Shown: piece after piece, positions 9,580-19,648 of the stretch
Layout of the letters: every line of letters starts with the position of its first letter
Numbering within the stretch: the stretch's first letter is position 1
DNA from: Amyloporia xantha
Taxonomy: Eukaryota > Basidiomycota > Agaricomycetes > Polyporales > Adustoporiaceae
Direction: 5' to 3'
NCBI GenBank assembly: GCA_036971615.1
Contig: JAYKKR010000029.1
Coordinates: 372,001-436,000 of the forward strand
DNA length: 64,000 bases
Notes under the pieces: model-generated
Seen by the model: the letters and a program-made list of their open reading frames with translations, nothing else
Databases searched by the model: none
Told to the model about the DNA's origin: nothing
Position numbers and translations under genes: made by a program

Positions 9580-9834
9580 TGTAACAAATATACTTCTCTC
9601 ACTCACACCTGATATGCGCTGCACCCAATCTCTATTCCAGAGAAAGTCTACAGTAGTGCATACATGGATGTAATGTGAAAGAAGTGTTAGTCTTAGAAAG
9701 GAAATAGGATAGTGGCATATGTGCTGGCACACAAACATATGTAAATATATATGATAAGGGCATATAAGCCTAGGATAAGGGATTATAATAATATAATGGA
9801 ATATAATTGAATAGATATGTAACGGCACGTTACA
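9580..9834 (-). repeat. LTR (5' LTR of the - strand element)
   Basis: This is the complete 255-bp LTR with terminal TGTAAC and GTTACA. Immediately after its end at 9834 the Plavaka transposase reading frame starts, so this is an insertion point. Divergence from the left LTR is slight, which suggests a fairly recent insertion. Confidence 0.9.
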
Positions 9835-11091
9835 GGGACTCAACAGGTACTCCATGTGACGAACACGGAACATTCCTCCCACAGGGTACACCACCACCTG
9901 CAAGACAGAGACCCGCGGATGATGACTGGACACCCTATAAGAGTCAGATTCAATTTGAAACCGCCGAATTTCTCTACACACGGGAGCAGATGTCAGCTGG
10001 TAATATCAATATCCTCCTCAAACTCTGGGCTGCCACACTTCTCAAACATAACGACACTGCACCGTTCGATAACGTGGCAGATTTGTACAAGACCATTGAC
10101 AGCACACAGCTGGGTGACGTCAAATGGCAGAGCTTCAGTATGAAATACGAAGGCGAGCTTCCTGACGATGATATCCCTCCATGGATGTTGGCTGAATTCG
10201 ATGTTCTATTTCGCGACCCGCACCTTGTTGCCCAACATATGATCGGTAATCCTGACTTCAACGGAGAGATGGATTACGGCCCAGTCCGAACATTTGACAA
10301 GGATGGGCATCGTCAAGTAAAGGATTTCATGTCTGGGGACTGGGCCTGGCGACAAGGTGTCAGTCACCTACCGGCACTTGATCACCATGCGTGGTTGGAC
10401 TGATCTTTTGTTTGTTAAAGGACATTATCTCTGAAGATCCGGAAACTCATGGGAGCGCGTTCATTCCTATCGTTCTCGGTAGTGACAAGACGACAGTCTC
10501 AGTAGCAACGGGCCAAAACGAATACTATCCACTTTACATGGGGATTGGCAACACTCACAACAATGTGCGACGCACACATCGTAATGCGCTGGTTCTAATC
10601 GGATTCTTAGCGATACCAAAAGGTACGGTTGTCTCATGAACCAATTATGATGGCTGACTCATGGCACATGCAGCTGATCGACGATATACCGATGACACCA
10701 GATTCCGCAAATTCCGCCGGCAGCTATTTCATACATCGCTGTCCAGAATATTACAGTCACTCAAGCCTGGGATGACAAAGCCTGAAATCGTCCGCTGTGC
10801 CGATGGTCATTTCAGGCGCGCCATCTACGGCATTGGACCATATATTGCAGATTACCCTGAGCAAGCTTTGCTCGCATGTATTGTCCAAGGCTGGTGTGCT
10901 AAGTAACCCTCTTTTCTTACGGATAATGGTTCGATTTTGATCTGCTCTGGAATTCAGATGCACAGTGAGAAACACCGACCTGGATGAAGCCGGAAGCGGA
11001 CGACGATCGCGCGACCATACAGATATTCTGGTCGAAGCGTTCGAGCTTGGTACGCTGTGGACTGACTATGGCATTGTCAGAGATATAGTAG
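9835..11091 (+). CDS. Plavaka transposase, 5' coding block (partial, 4 exons)
   Basis: Reads in frame from the edge of the LTR. Block 1 has a D-D-W-T-P-Y start, Q-F-E-T-A-E-F-L, L-L-K-L-W-A-A, a W-Q-S-F motif and M-S-G-D-W-A-W-R-Q, all features of Plavaka proteins. After an intron at about 10361-10420 comes a conserved core around residue 200: L-G-S-D-K-T-T-V-S-V-A-T-G-Q-N-E-Y-Y-P-L-Y and N-V-R-R-T-H-R-N-A. After two further introns come P-Y-I-A-D-Y-P-E-Q-A-L-L and T-D-L-D-E-A-G, ending G-I-V-R-D-I-V at a GTGAGT donor (11092). I see no internal stop once introns are removed. The start codon is lost to the LTR insertion or lies left of the window. Confidence 0.8.
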
Positions 11092-11434
11092 TGAGTATAC
11101 CTCTAGTTTCTCAGTTTTGTTGTTTCAGATACCTCTCCTTCTGTTGTTGTATACCGGGACTTACCAACAAGGACGGAGTCTCCTGCCACTAACATCTACA
11201 TAGATTCGTCTCCGAGTCTACTGAGTCCCTCCATTTCGACAAAAGCTGTAGCAGTCTCCCGTCAATGTGGGCGCCGCGCAACTAAACAAGAGGAGTTCTA
11301 AGACTACGGCCGCGCCACGCCAATCTCCGCCTCACCTCTGCCTGGTCCCCCGCCTCCGCTGAGCCGATCGCGTCCATCCCAGACGACTACTACTGCCCAG
11401 GCCTCCCCGATGCCGACGCTGACTCCCCGCCCTG

Positions 11435-11985
11435 AACACGACCGCCCACGCAAACACAATGATGCTGATGCTCGCACGCAACTTGGACGTCGACAGCGCG
11501 GTCTGCAGCATTTGTGAGCTCGAGGACCGCTTCATCCGCCCGTTTGGGTACCCGTGGTTCTTCCCCAACAACGAGCCCTTTGACGAAGAGTTCAAGCAGT
11601 GCGTTTCCCGACCCCTCCATCCAGCAGTCCCTTTGTCCTTCTTTTTTGTCCCGTTCTGCTCCCTCGTTTCGCTATCTTCTCCTTCCTCTTCGTCATCCTA
11701 TTTCTTGCTCGATCCTTTCCCTTCTCCCAAAAAAGGTCACCCACATATTGTCTGCCTGTCGTCCGCCCATCATCTCCTTCGTCCTCTCTTTCCTCTGCTC
11801 TTATTCCTGTTCGCCCATTACCTGATCTTCTCCTCCCTCTCCTCTTTTCCTCCTCGCTCCCTAGGCACTCGCTCCTCTCGTTACCATGCTCATCTCCTTT
11901 GCAGGCACATCTCCAATGTCATCGGCGGTCTCCTTTGGGCTCGTCCCGCGCGAGCATTGGACGCAGCCAGTCCGGAAGCCTCATC
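11435..11985 (+). pseudogene. Fragment of a KRE2/MNT1-like alpha-1,2-mannosyltransferase (GT15)
   Basis: The frame reads ...NTMMLMLARNLDVDSAV..., then E-L-E-D-R-F, Y-P-W-F-F-P-N-N-E-P-F-D-E-E-F-K. After an intron (about 11600-11904, pyrimidine-rich, ending TTTGCAG) it reads H-I-S-N-V-I-G-G and, in another frame, S-F-G-L-V-P-R-E-H-W-T-Q-P. These match the N-terminal catalytic part of Golgi GT15 enzymes (LARN..., Y-W-F-L-N-D-E-P-F, I-P-K-E-H-W). The catalytic remainder is missing and the end runs straight into the ITC1-like fragment with a frame change. A truncated copy, not a working gene. Confidence 0.6.
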
Positions 11986-12774
11986 ATCTACTTAATCCTC
12001 CCCTCTTTCTGAAGATGATCAGCCTATACGCAAAATTGCCGAGGATCTGAAGCTGTCGGTGAAAGATTCCGTAGCCAGTGATGATCCAAACAAGTATATC
12101 TACAAAGTACAAATATTTGAAGAGGAACAGCATCCTGGTGCCGGTAGAAGCCACGAGAAGAGCAAGGCCAAGGATATGGCAAGATGGAGCGGAAGTTTGA
12201 TGGATGTACACTGTTCAGTCGTAAGGTGTGTCTTACGCGCAGCCATCACATCGTGCAACATCGCTCACATGCAGGACAACACAGTCGCGATCGCCTTACA
12301 TTCTCCAAGTCGATCCTGCGACACTTCATCCGGGACTGTGTCGACCGAGCACCAGCTGTAGCATCACCTTGGACTGTCAAGCCTGCAATCGCAGAATGAT
12401 ATGGTGCAAACACAGTCATGCCGGAGGAGACGCGAAGGGGTGTGGAAAACATAAAAAAGGGCGAAATTGACAAGCAAAAGAAAGTCTGGGAGGACAAGGA
12501 AGGTCCGGCAACGAAGAAGCAGAAAAAGATGACTGCGGCTGCAGAGGAGAAAGGTGTGTCCATCGTGATCGATTTACTCTGCATGCCTCAGTTCTCTAAC
12601 CTTTCAGTGAAAGCACTTGCTACCGCGTCTGCAAAGCAAGAGCGCATCAGCACTTTTGCATATTCCTGGCACCCTGACAGCCCTGACATAATTTCGTCAG
12701 GCTGTCAGAGCCGTCAGGCCACAGGGACATTAGTTTAAAACCAAATATAATATGGAAAATAAAATGCACTCATA

Positions 12775-12843
12775 CAGAATTGAACCCCAAGACTTAGACA
12801 AACAAGAAGTAAACATTAAGTATGACCACTACACCACAAGACC
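12775..12843 (-). repeat. tRNA-like (SINE-like) unit in the left arm
   Basis: On the - strand it has an A-box-like TGGTGTAGTGGTC and a B-box-like GGGGTTCAATTC about 35 bp apart. It does not fold as a full tRNA by eye. Confidence 0.6.
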
Positions 12844-13159
12844 ATAAATATGTCAAACTACTTAAACATTATGCTCTGAAGTTTCTCCAAGGGTTTCAAT
12901 CTATTTGGACTTCAACAAATTTCGACTTTTTGACTTCTTTTATATTGAGTCAAATGAAGCCAGATTAGGGAAATACCAATTCAGATACAGACCTATGCAA
13001 TGCTGATTATTTCCAAAACAATGTCAAATAGTATTGCATAGACTCCACCATTATAATATATCAGGTTGCATGTAATTCCAAGTCTTGTTAGAGTGCACAT
13101 ATTTGAAGACCCTTGGGGATTAATTATGATATATTGATTAAATAGTCAGCTTTAAAGAA

Positions 13160-13230
13160 GCTGTTATGGTGTAGTGGTTATGTTGCTCTCATACTTATCA
13201 TATATACTAATGCATGAGTTCAATTCCTGT
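13160..13230 (+). repeat. tRNA-like (SINE-like) unit in the right arm
   Basis: Has TATGGTGTAGTGGTTA (A-box-like) and GAGTTCAATTCC (B-box-like), followed by GCATTTTATTTTCC. The same tail follows the inverted copy in the left arm. Confidence 0.6.
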
Positions 13231-14174
13231 CAATGGCATTTTATTTTCCGAGTTTTAGTTAGTTCTCTGACAAACACTGACAACCCTGAGCATCCTGACG
13301 GGTTTTCTCTGATGGAGCACCTAACCCAAACTGACAGCTGGTGCCCTGACACCCCTGACAGGTCCTGAAAGGCCCTGACAAGCTGTTTGTCAGGGCTGTC
13401 AGGGCATTTGCAGAAGTTCTGATGCGCGATGCTCGCGAGAAGGCAGATAAGGTACAGAACGCAAAGGAAGAGAGTGAACGACTTGCTGCAGAGAAGAAAA
13501 AGAAGAAGCCACTACGATACCCCACCGAGGATTTGGACGTCGTCATAGGCGACAAAGAAAAGAAGGTGGGGGTAAAGCTCAAAAGACCGGTCCCAAGTCG
13601 TCTAGCCATGCCCTTCGGCAGTGATACGGCCACAAATGAAGCTTTCATCATGGCATGGAATTTCTTGGTCGTTTATGGGTAAGTGTATCAGATGGTGGAC
13701 TTCATGGTCAGACACTCACTGGAGACACCTTCGACCAGTCAACCTCTTCACTTATCGTCATTTACAATGGATGAGTTTGAGCAGGCTCTACAACATTCTG
13801 TTCCAGAACAAGCATGCACTCTGCTCACTGAGGTGCATGCCACGTTGATTTACAACCTTTGTATAGTACTGTACCGTCCAATTGTCACAGCGCACTCCTT
13901 TCCCTCTTGCGCATGAAAAAGGAAGCGGATAGTGACGACGAGGAAGTTCTCGGCGTAACAATCGACAGGCTTGTTGCTGCTATGGCCGACGTAGGTAGCA
14001 ACTGGGAACGGGCACCTTTGCGGCACTCTGAGGGTCGAGAAGGCTGGGAGGAATCCCTTGTCGGCTGTCTGAAAGACGTACGCTCAGTCCTCATTCATAG
14101 GCGAAATTTTCTCGCTGACGGTTGTTCGTAGCATGCCAATTTTGGCAACTTCCCGTGGATCCGCGAGATCCTAG

Positions 14175-15130
14175 TCCTTCTACCGCAATACGCTCCTGCA
14201 GTAGTACCAGTGGTACTGGTGTGTCGAGTGCTTATCAAGCGCCCTGCTCGATTTGTGCTACTCACTGATGTTGAGTGCTACGCCAGGCCGGACGTGCATG
14301 CGCGTGTGCCGCTCACCAGCAAGGTCATCTTTGCAGAGGCAAGCTTTTCCTCAGGCTTCAGCTCTCCCGTGCACTCACAACGTTCTCTTACTTTTGGTTC
14401 TAGTTCTATGTGTTCTCCTCGCACAACGCGTGCCCATGCTGTCCTCCCTATTTGCCCACCTCCCCTGCCTTTCTGACACCCCGCGCCCGGCACACCCTGT
14501 CTTGAACGCGCTCATCCACGCCTTAGCCCAATGTCCCATGCTCTATTCCCACCTCGAGAGTGGGCAGGTAGATCTTGACGGACTCGGCACGAAGGCAATA
14601 GACACCATACGCACCCCCCTCTCTCGTTCCCACACGCCGTCCCTCCCTTGCTTCTTTTCACAGCTCCCATCCGGACATCCTTCCCTCGGCGTATCAAGTC
14701 CAAGGGATTATGGCGTCACCCCAAGAATCACCCGGCACTCCCACCTGCCTCCCGTTCGTCTGTTCCCTCGCTCGTCGTATGCTGAAAGCACAAACACGAG
14801 TCGTGAACTGGACACGTCGCTAACACGTGCTATAGGGTGACACCTCGGATCTGTCCATCTCGGCCCATGGACCGTACAGATCAGTGCGGCACACCGGGAC
14901 ACCCAGTACAGACAGTGATTGAAAATCTGAATGGCCCGAAGCGCTCGAACAGCACTCCCCGTCCATGAAGTCTGTCCTAAGTGCTTTCGCCGGACAGCAA
15001 AATCTTCAATCTTCGATTTCCGAGCGCAGCGTGAGCGAGACGTATTGGGGATGGCAAGAACAGACAGGGACAGATAGTACGTATGCCTACCACCCATTGA
15101 ACACAGGAACCCGCCGCTCACAGAGGTCCA
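14175..15130 (+). other. Unrecognised stretch between captured fragments
   Basis: Several open frames on the + strand (for example 14253-14840) are rich in Ser, Pro and Leu. One block (LNALIHALAQCPMLYSHLE) looks protein-like. I cannot assign it; it may be part of a further captured gene. Confidence 0.3.
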
Positions 15131-17470
15131 CGATCAGTGGGTTCACCGGACAGCGAAACCTCAAATTTGGTATTTCTGGCGTCAGCCTATGGGACCCTCC
15201 GTGCGCTCCACGAGTACAGCGACGAGGCCCGTTTTGCCTACGCCCACGTCGATCTGGTCCTTTTCCTCTGCTAAAGGTTCGCATCAAAGTAGGCGACTAA
15301 GCAATAATTCATTTGGGTCGGGCAAGTTGCGTGATCAAGCATATCTCCGGGAAACCAGACGAGGTGGGAGAGAGAAATCTTCGATCTCCATCACACCTTC
15401 GGAGTAGCACGATCACAAGCATTCAGGCAGGGAACGTTTCGGTCTATTCAGACAACCAGAGTCTTAGGCCGAGCACCCCGATAGGCAGCACGGCCCTGGA
15501 CGAAGTGATCAGGGAGCTGGAAGAGGAAGGCGATGACGAAATCGTAATGGAACAGTCTCCCATAGCACATGGGTACATTACCAGTCTCAACAGTGCTGTG
15601 GCTGCTGCTGTGCGTCATTCTCCACCCTCATCATGTTCGTTCAGAATCCAACTCACACTTGTCGGCATGTTCTTGTGTAGGTGGGAGGTTCTCCTCTTCT
15701 TCTGTCGGCCGAGCCCGACACTGGAACTGCCCTTTCGTCAGACGATCGCGTGGCTCAAGAGGACTCTCATCGCTCATCGCCATACCCTCGCTCTCGAACA
15801 ACCTCTCCCACACCTCGTCTTCCTGGTTACATCCCAGGCATGCCGAGACCGATGACTCCTCGTGACCCGACTTTCGATTCTGACGATCAAACTCCCTCGA
15901 CTACTCCTCGTGCTGTATCTCCTCGTCTCCCGTTTTCCACTCCTTCGTATTCAGCTATGCCTGCGCAAAGTCTAGTCACTACCGTGCAGAGAAGTAACTC
16001 CAGCACATCGACGGCTCGTCACTCGCCCGTACCAGTATCACCAACAATTTCATCGACGCCGCCCTTGTTCTTCAACCGAAGCACAAATGGCAGGTTTACG
16101 CCGGACGATCGTCAGCGCAACGGTGGTAGCTCCCCTACCGCTGATGTTTTTGACTCGTCGAGTCCGGTCCGCAGACGCCCCATCTCGCCTCTCTCAGGTC
16201 CTACTTTCCAATCATTGGCAGGTACACCCCCACGATCGAGTACCCCTTCCAACGTGACGTGGAACACGGTGTCCAGCCCGACAAGTACGAAGGCTCTTGG
16301 GCGCATTGAAAGCATGACGACGCACAGCAGAAATGGTAGTAGCACTAGCATCGCAGACACGAACTCGGACGCCCTTGAGCGCTCGAACTCTATTCCGCGA
16401 TCACTACGTTCACCCGCATTACCGGATTCCCCTTGGGTGGATCGCGGGCTAGGTGGGAATGTTCCACCTGCGCAGGCAGCGGAGGATCGACCCCCGTCCG
16501 CGATGTCTGGTGTAGAATTAGGGTCTCCCCTTCAACTTTTGGGTCGTCCACTTCGTTCACCAACTCCGACGACGCATAATAGGTGGAAGTCGATGACCTC
16601 GCCTTCTTTTCCTGAACCTGTGAACTCCATCGCGAACGGAGACGGCTACAGCCCTAGTCGTCGTTCTTCGAAACAAAACCATCATGCTTCATTTTTGCTG
16701 GGTTCCTCGCATGGGCTCCTGCTCTTTCCAGTCGCAAACTCATCATTCGTGGGATGACGATCACAAGAAGGATCAATTATTCGGTCTTTTTACTAGTCTT
16801 GATCAACAATACTCAGAATGGCATGATGTCTCCGGGGTCGACAAGTCGAGTTCTTCGATGCCAGGAATGTCTCCATATGAAGGATTGGACATTGAAGATG
16901 TCGTGCAGAGGCAGACAGGATTGACCAAGGGCGACTTCTTAGCGATTCAGGACAAATTAGTGAGCACTGTGCTGACGAAGGCTGTAACTCCCGATGGCCG
17001 TAATCGCGCGTCGTCTCTACGGAGGAGAAGACCATCAACCTCACAGTCACATTATTCAATGAACGGCACTGACAATAAGGTATAGTGGTCAACATTTGGG
17101 TAGTATATGGTGGTTGATCCCTGTCACAGGTTGTGAGCTCCGCACCCCAGCCACAAGGGTCTTTCGATGTAGCTGCTTTGCGGACCGTCGATCACATTGC
17201 CAAGGCAAGCGCGCTTCTCGATTCAGTTGTGGATAGTATCGAGTCTCCGCGAGTACAAGCATCTCTTATCCTGGATACAGAAAGGTCTACGACAGTTGTC
17301 AAGGCCCCTCCTGATTCTAGACTCTCCGAGTCCAGTCCTGGTCGACGGAATTGCGCACTCGCAGATGCTCTTTTCAGGTCGGAAGACAAGGAAAGGCCGG
17401 CGACTCCTGCAGATATGCTCTCTATGAAGACTGATGACGTCTTCGCTGCGCACGAACGAGTACGCAAACC

Positions 17471-17684
17471 TGTTAGAGTAGACGCTCGCGCGCTAAGCGC
17501 CGTAGTACAAACACGTACATACACGGCCAGCGCGATCTGTGACGGCCTCCTTCGTATACATTGCTTGCTTCCGCGACTTCTTGTGGGCCTTAGGTGTCGG
17601 TGTCGGTGTCTGTGCTCTCTCGTGTCCTCTCACTTCTCATCTCTGGGCTATCTCAGATCATATCTTCCATTCATTCTGCTGAAA
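17471..17684 (+). repeat. 5' LTR of the gag-only Copia element
   Basis: 214 bp, TGTTAG start, followed at once by the primer-binding site. Confidence 0.92.
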
Positions 17685-17765
17685 GGTTATGAGCCCCGCG
17701 CTCCTCTGATCTGAGACAATCTTTTACATTTCTATCTACTGCAATCAACAACCCATCCATCCACT

Positions 17766-18821
17766 ATGTCGACTTCATCTGGCACTATTAGCCTCCTCAT
17801 GGCTAAGGTCGATCCTCTGACCGACAAGAACTGGCATCAATGGAGAAGCCAGATCATGATGGTCTTTTGAGTGAGTGGGAGTCATGGGATTGTTGATGGG
17901 ACGGAGTCGAGGCCTGCGTCTAAGGATGAGGAGTGGGTGAAGAAGAATGAAGGAGCTCTGCCTATAATCTGGGCCTTGGTGAGCAAGGATTTGCAGCATC
18001 TTGTTGAGGGGGAGAATTCGGGTTCAACTGCGTTTGCGGTGCTGAAGAAGAAGTTCGAGAGCTCCACTATGGCTCGTCGTGTGGAGTTGCGGAAGGCACT
18101 TTACGGTGCTGTCCATGATCCCAGCAAGCCCATGGATGTCTACATCCAGGCTGTCACGATCGCTGCGGCACAGCTCAAAGCTATCGGCCACACCGTCGAG
18201 GACACCGAGATCAAGGACATCATTTTGATGAACCTTCATCCTTCCTACCATGTCATTCGTGCAACTCTCCTCTCTCAGTCTACTGAACCCGATCTCGCTA
18301 CGATCAAGTCTGTCCTCGCTGGATCTGCGATCGCTGTCAGCCATGACGTTGGCATGCATATCAAGTCTGAGTCCGATTTCGACACTGCTCTTGCTGCTCG
18401 AGATGGTGGAAGGGGGTTCCGTGGAACAAGGGGGAGAAGTGGATCAGGTCAGCGGAGTTCCTCAAACTTTCCGGTTGATGAAAAAGGCTATCATTGGTGC
18501 GACACGAACAATGATGGTACGTGTCATCGCTGTGGTCGACCTGGTCATATCGCTGCTCGCTGCATGTATGACATGCCTCAACACGTGAAGGATTGGGCGA
18601 TGGGTTGGAATTCTGGTGAGCGTGCTCGGTTGGCACAGGATGGTCTGGATCCCAGTGTTACATATGCTTCTGCTTCTGCTCATCATGTTGTTGTTGAATC
18701 TTTGGACTCACCTCCTGCTTCTCCACGTTATCCTAATTCTCGTCTTCCACATTCTCGATCTCGCACACCTTCCCCCGATGCTTATGATATCAGTCCCATT
18801 GATTTTGTCCGACTGATTTGA
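17766..18821 (+). pseudogene. Copia-type gag with CCHC zinc knuckle, broken by one in-frame stop
   Basis: ATG at 17766 starts M-S-T-S-S-G-T, with the Copia gag hallmark L-T-D-K-N-W-H-Q-W-R. A TGA at 17868-17870 stops it after 34 codons. The same frame then runs to 18821 (about 316 more codons), with the UBN2-like gag core (W-A-L-V-S-K-D-L, M-A-R-R-V-E-L-R-K-A-L). A C-x2-C-x4-H-x4-C knuckle (CHRCGRPGHIAARC) lies near residue 256 of the total frame. The tail is Ser/Pro-rich. Protease, integrase and RT are absent. Confidence 0.85.
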
Positions 18822-18874
18822 TACTTTACTTATTTGGTTCAGTGGGAGCTTTTAGCGTGCTCACGTAGTGGGAG

Positions 18875-19088
18875 TGTTAGAGTAGACGCTCGCGCGCTAA
18901 GCACCGTAGTACAAACACGTACATACACGGCCAGCGCGATCTGCGACGGCCTCCTTCGTATACATTGCTTGCTTCCGCGACTTCTTGTGGGCCTTAGGTG
19001 TCGGTGTCGGTGTCTGTGCTCTCTCGTGTCCTCTCACTTCTCATCTCTGGGCTATCTCAGATCATATCTTCCATTCATTCTGCTGACA
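18875..19088 (+). repeat. 3' LTR of the gag-only Copia element
   Basis: 214 bp, TGTTAG start and TGACA end, then target duplication AAACC. Confidence 0.92.
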
Positions 19089-19648
19089 AAACCTGCACCG
19101 GAGGATCCGTTATCCCCGCTATTCTCGCAAGGTAACATGCTGAGCCCATCACCGTCGGATCTCTGTCCGCCAACCATGCCCAACTTCAATTTATCACGTC
19201 CGGGGAATAGCCCTCATGTCGACGCAGCGCAGTTGGCTGTGTGAGTTCGGGATGAGCTCTCTTACGGACACTACAACTCCGTTCCAACAATCTCCTTGCC
19301 AGTTCCATGCTTCTCCTGCTGTTGGCCTGCTGCTACCCTTGTTGACAACTCAACCTTCTCAGACATCAAGATTGATACTGACTACGTGAATGTGGGACTA
19401 GACCCGCAACAAGCGAATACCAGCAAGTGAACAAGGAGTGGGCAGGAGAGGCGAAACCGTTGCGCCGAGCAAGCCTACTCCAGGCATAAGATGTCTCGGA
19501 AGGTCAAGAGATTTGCCTTATAATGCGGATCACGTCGACACCCATTTACCAAAGTTACTTACTAGCTTGGTTTCATGTGTTCTTTTTATATTTCATTTAT
19601 CATTTGCTGTCGTCAGAATTGCTTTGCTGATCATTTACTATCACAGCC

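Larger units (their letters stand above)
1..9834 (-). mobile_element. Large LTR retroelement without recognisable pol (LARD-like), about 9.8 kb
   Basis: Two direct repeats of about 250 bp bound the element; the left one is cut by the window start. The intact LTR starts TGTAAC and ends GTTACA, a short inverted repeat. On the - strand the bases just before the LTR at 239 read AGGGGAGGA, a good polypurine tract, so the element runs from 9834 towards 1. Inside are a possible gag-like ORF (8868-9521) and a very long repeat ORF (7889 down to 801). I see no protease, reverse transcriptase, RNase H or integrase motif. It sits inside the Plavaka transposase reading frame. The right flank begins GGGAC, and the matching left target copy lies outside the window. 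I could not identify a primer-binding site. Confidence 0.8.
12661..13404. mobile_element. 744-bp inverted-repeat element whose arms contain tRNA-like sequences
   Basis: Flanked by CTTTTGCA (12653-12660) and CATTTGCA (13405-13412), a 7/8 match consistent with an 8-bp duplication. Removing it restores the ITC1-like frame (I-S-T-F-A-E-V-L-M). The ends carry CCCTGACAGCCCTGACA (12672-12688) and its inverse (13388-13404). Each arm holds an inverted tRNA-like unit, at 12775-12843 (-) and 13160-13230 (+). Confidence 0.8.
12010..14175 (+). pseudogene. Fragment of an ITC1/ACF1-like chromatin-remodelling subunit
   Basis: The frame gives I-A-E-D-L-K-L-S-V-K-D-S, A-S-D-D-P-N-K-Y-I-Y-K-V. After an intron it gives R-D-R-L-T-F-S-K-S-I-L, A-S-P-W-T-V-K-P-A-I-A and, past one in-frame TGA (12398-12400), P-E-E-T-R-R-G-V. 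A Lys-rich coiled stretch (K-K-Q-K-K) follows, then F-A-E-V-L-M-R-D-A-R-E-K-A-D. Next comes R-Y-P-T-E-D-L-D-V and, after an intron at 13681-13739, L-S-S-F-T-M-D-E-F-E-Q-A-L. Last comes a block with L-G-V-T-I-D-R-L-V-A-A-M-A. This order fits basidiomycete ISWI-partner proteins with WAC and DDT/WHIM regions. Both ends are missing, there are stops, and a 744-bp element interrupts it. Family call by memory of conserved blocks; moderately sure. Confidence 0.55.
17471..19088 (+). mobile_element. Gag-only Copia LTR retrotransposon (TR-GAG-like), 1.6 kb
   Basis: Two 214-bp LTRs (17471-17684 and 18875-19088) begin TGTTAGAG and end CTGACA; the 5' copy ends GAAA. I count three differences by eye. A perfect 5-bp target duplication AAACC flanks them (17466-17470, 19089-19093). 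The 5' LTR is followed directly by GGTTATGAGCCC, a primer-binding-site type common in fungal Copia elements. A purine-rich GTAGTGGGAG precedes the 3' LTR. Only gag lies inside; there is no pol. Confidence 0.92.
15130..19245 (+). pseudogene. Fragment of a Ser/Thr/Pro-rich protein gene, split by a gag-only Copia element
   Basis: A long low-complexity frame (about 15320-16757, with frame changes) has many R-S-x-S and S-P motifs. It is followed by a conserved-looking block at 16684-17085 (D-Q-L-F-G-L-F-T-S-L-D, Y-E-G-L-D-I-E-D-V-V, R-N-R-A-S-S-L-R-R-R-R-P-S). After an intron (17086-17130) come V-D-S-I-E-S-P-R-V-Q-A-S and A-D-A-L-F. It is cut at 17470 and resumes at 19089 with A-P-E-D-P-L-S-P-L-F-S-Q-G-N. 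Joining at the AAACC target duplication restores the frame (R-K-P-A-P-E-D-P). Function unknown. Confidence 0.55.
11092..19648 (+). other. 8.5-kb intron-like insert of the Plavaka gene carrying host gene fragments
   Basis: The boundaries are a GTGAGT donor and a TATCACAG acceptor that rejoin the transposase frame. Contents in order: a GT15 mannosyltransferase fragment, an ITC1-like fragment (with a nested 744-bp element), an unrecognised stretch (14175-15130), and a Ser-rich gene fragment (with a nested gag-only Copia element). 19250-19640 shows no recognisable gene. All fragments lie on the + strand and keep their introns, so they were copied at DNA level. Confidence 0.7.

Noticed and set aside
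9490..9981. 163-aa - strand ORF spanning the LTR
   Set aside because: Runs through the LTR and the Plavaka edge; an accidental frame across an insertion border.
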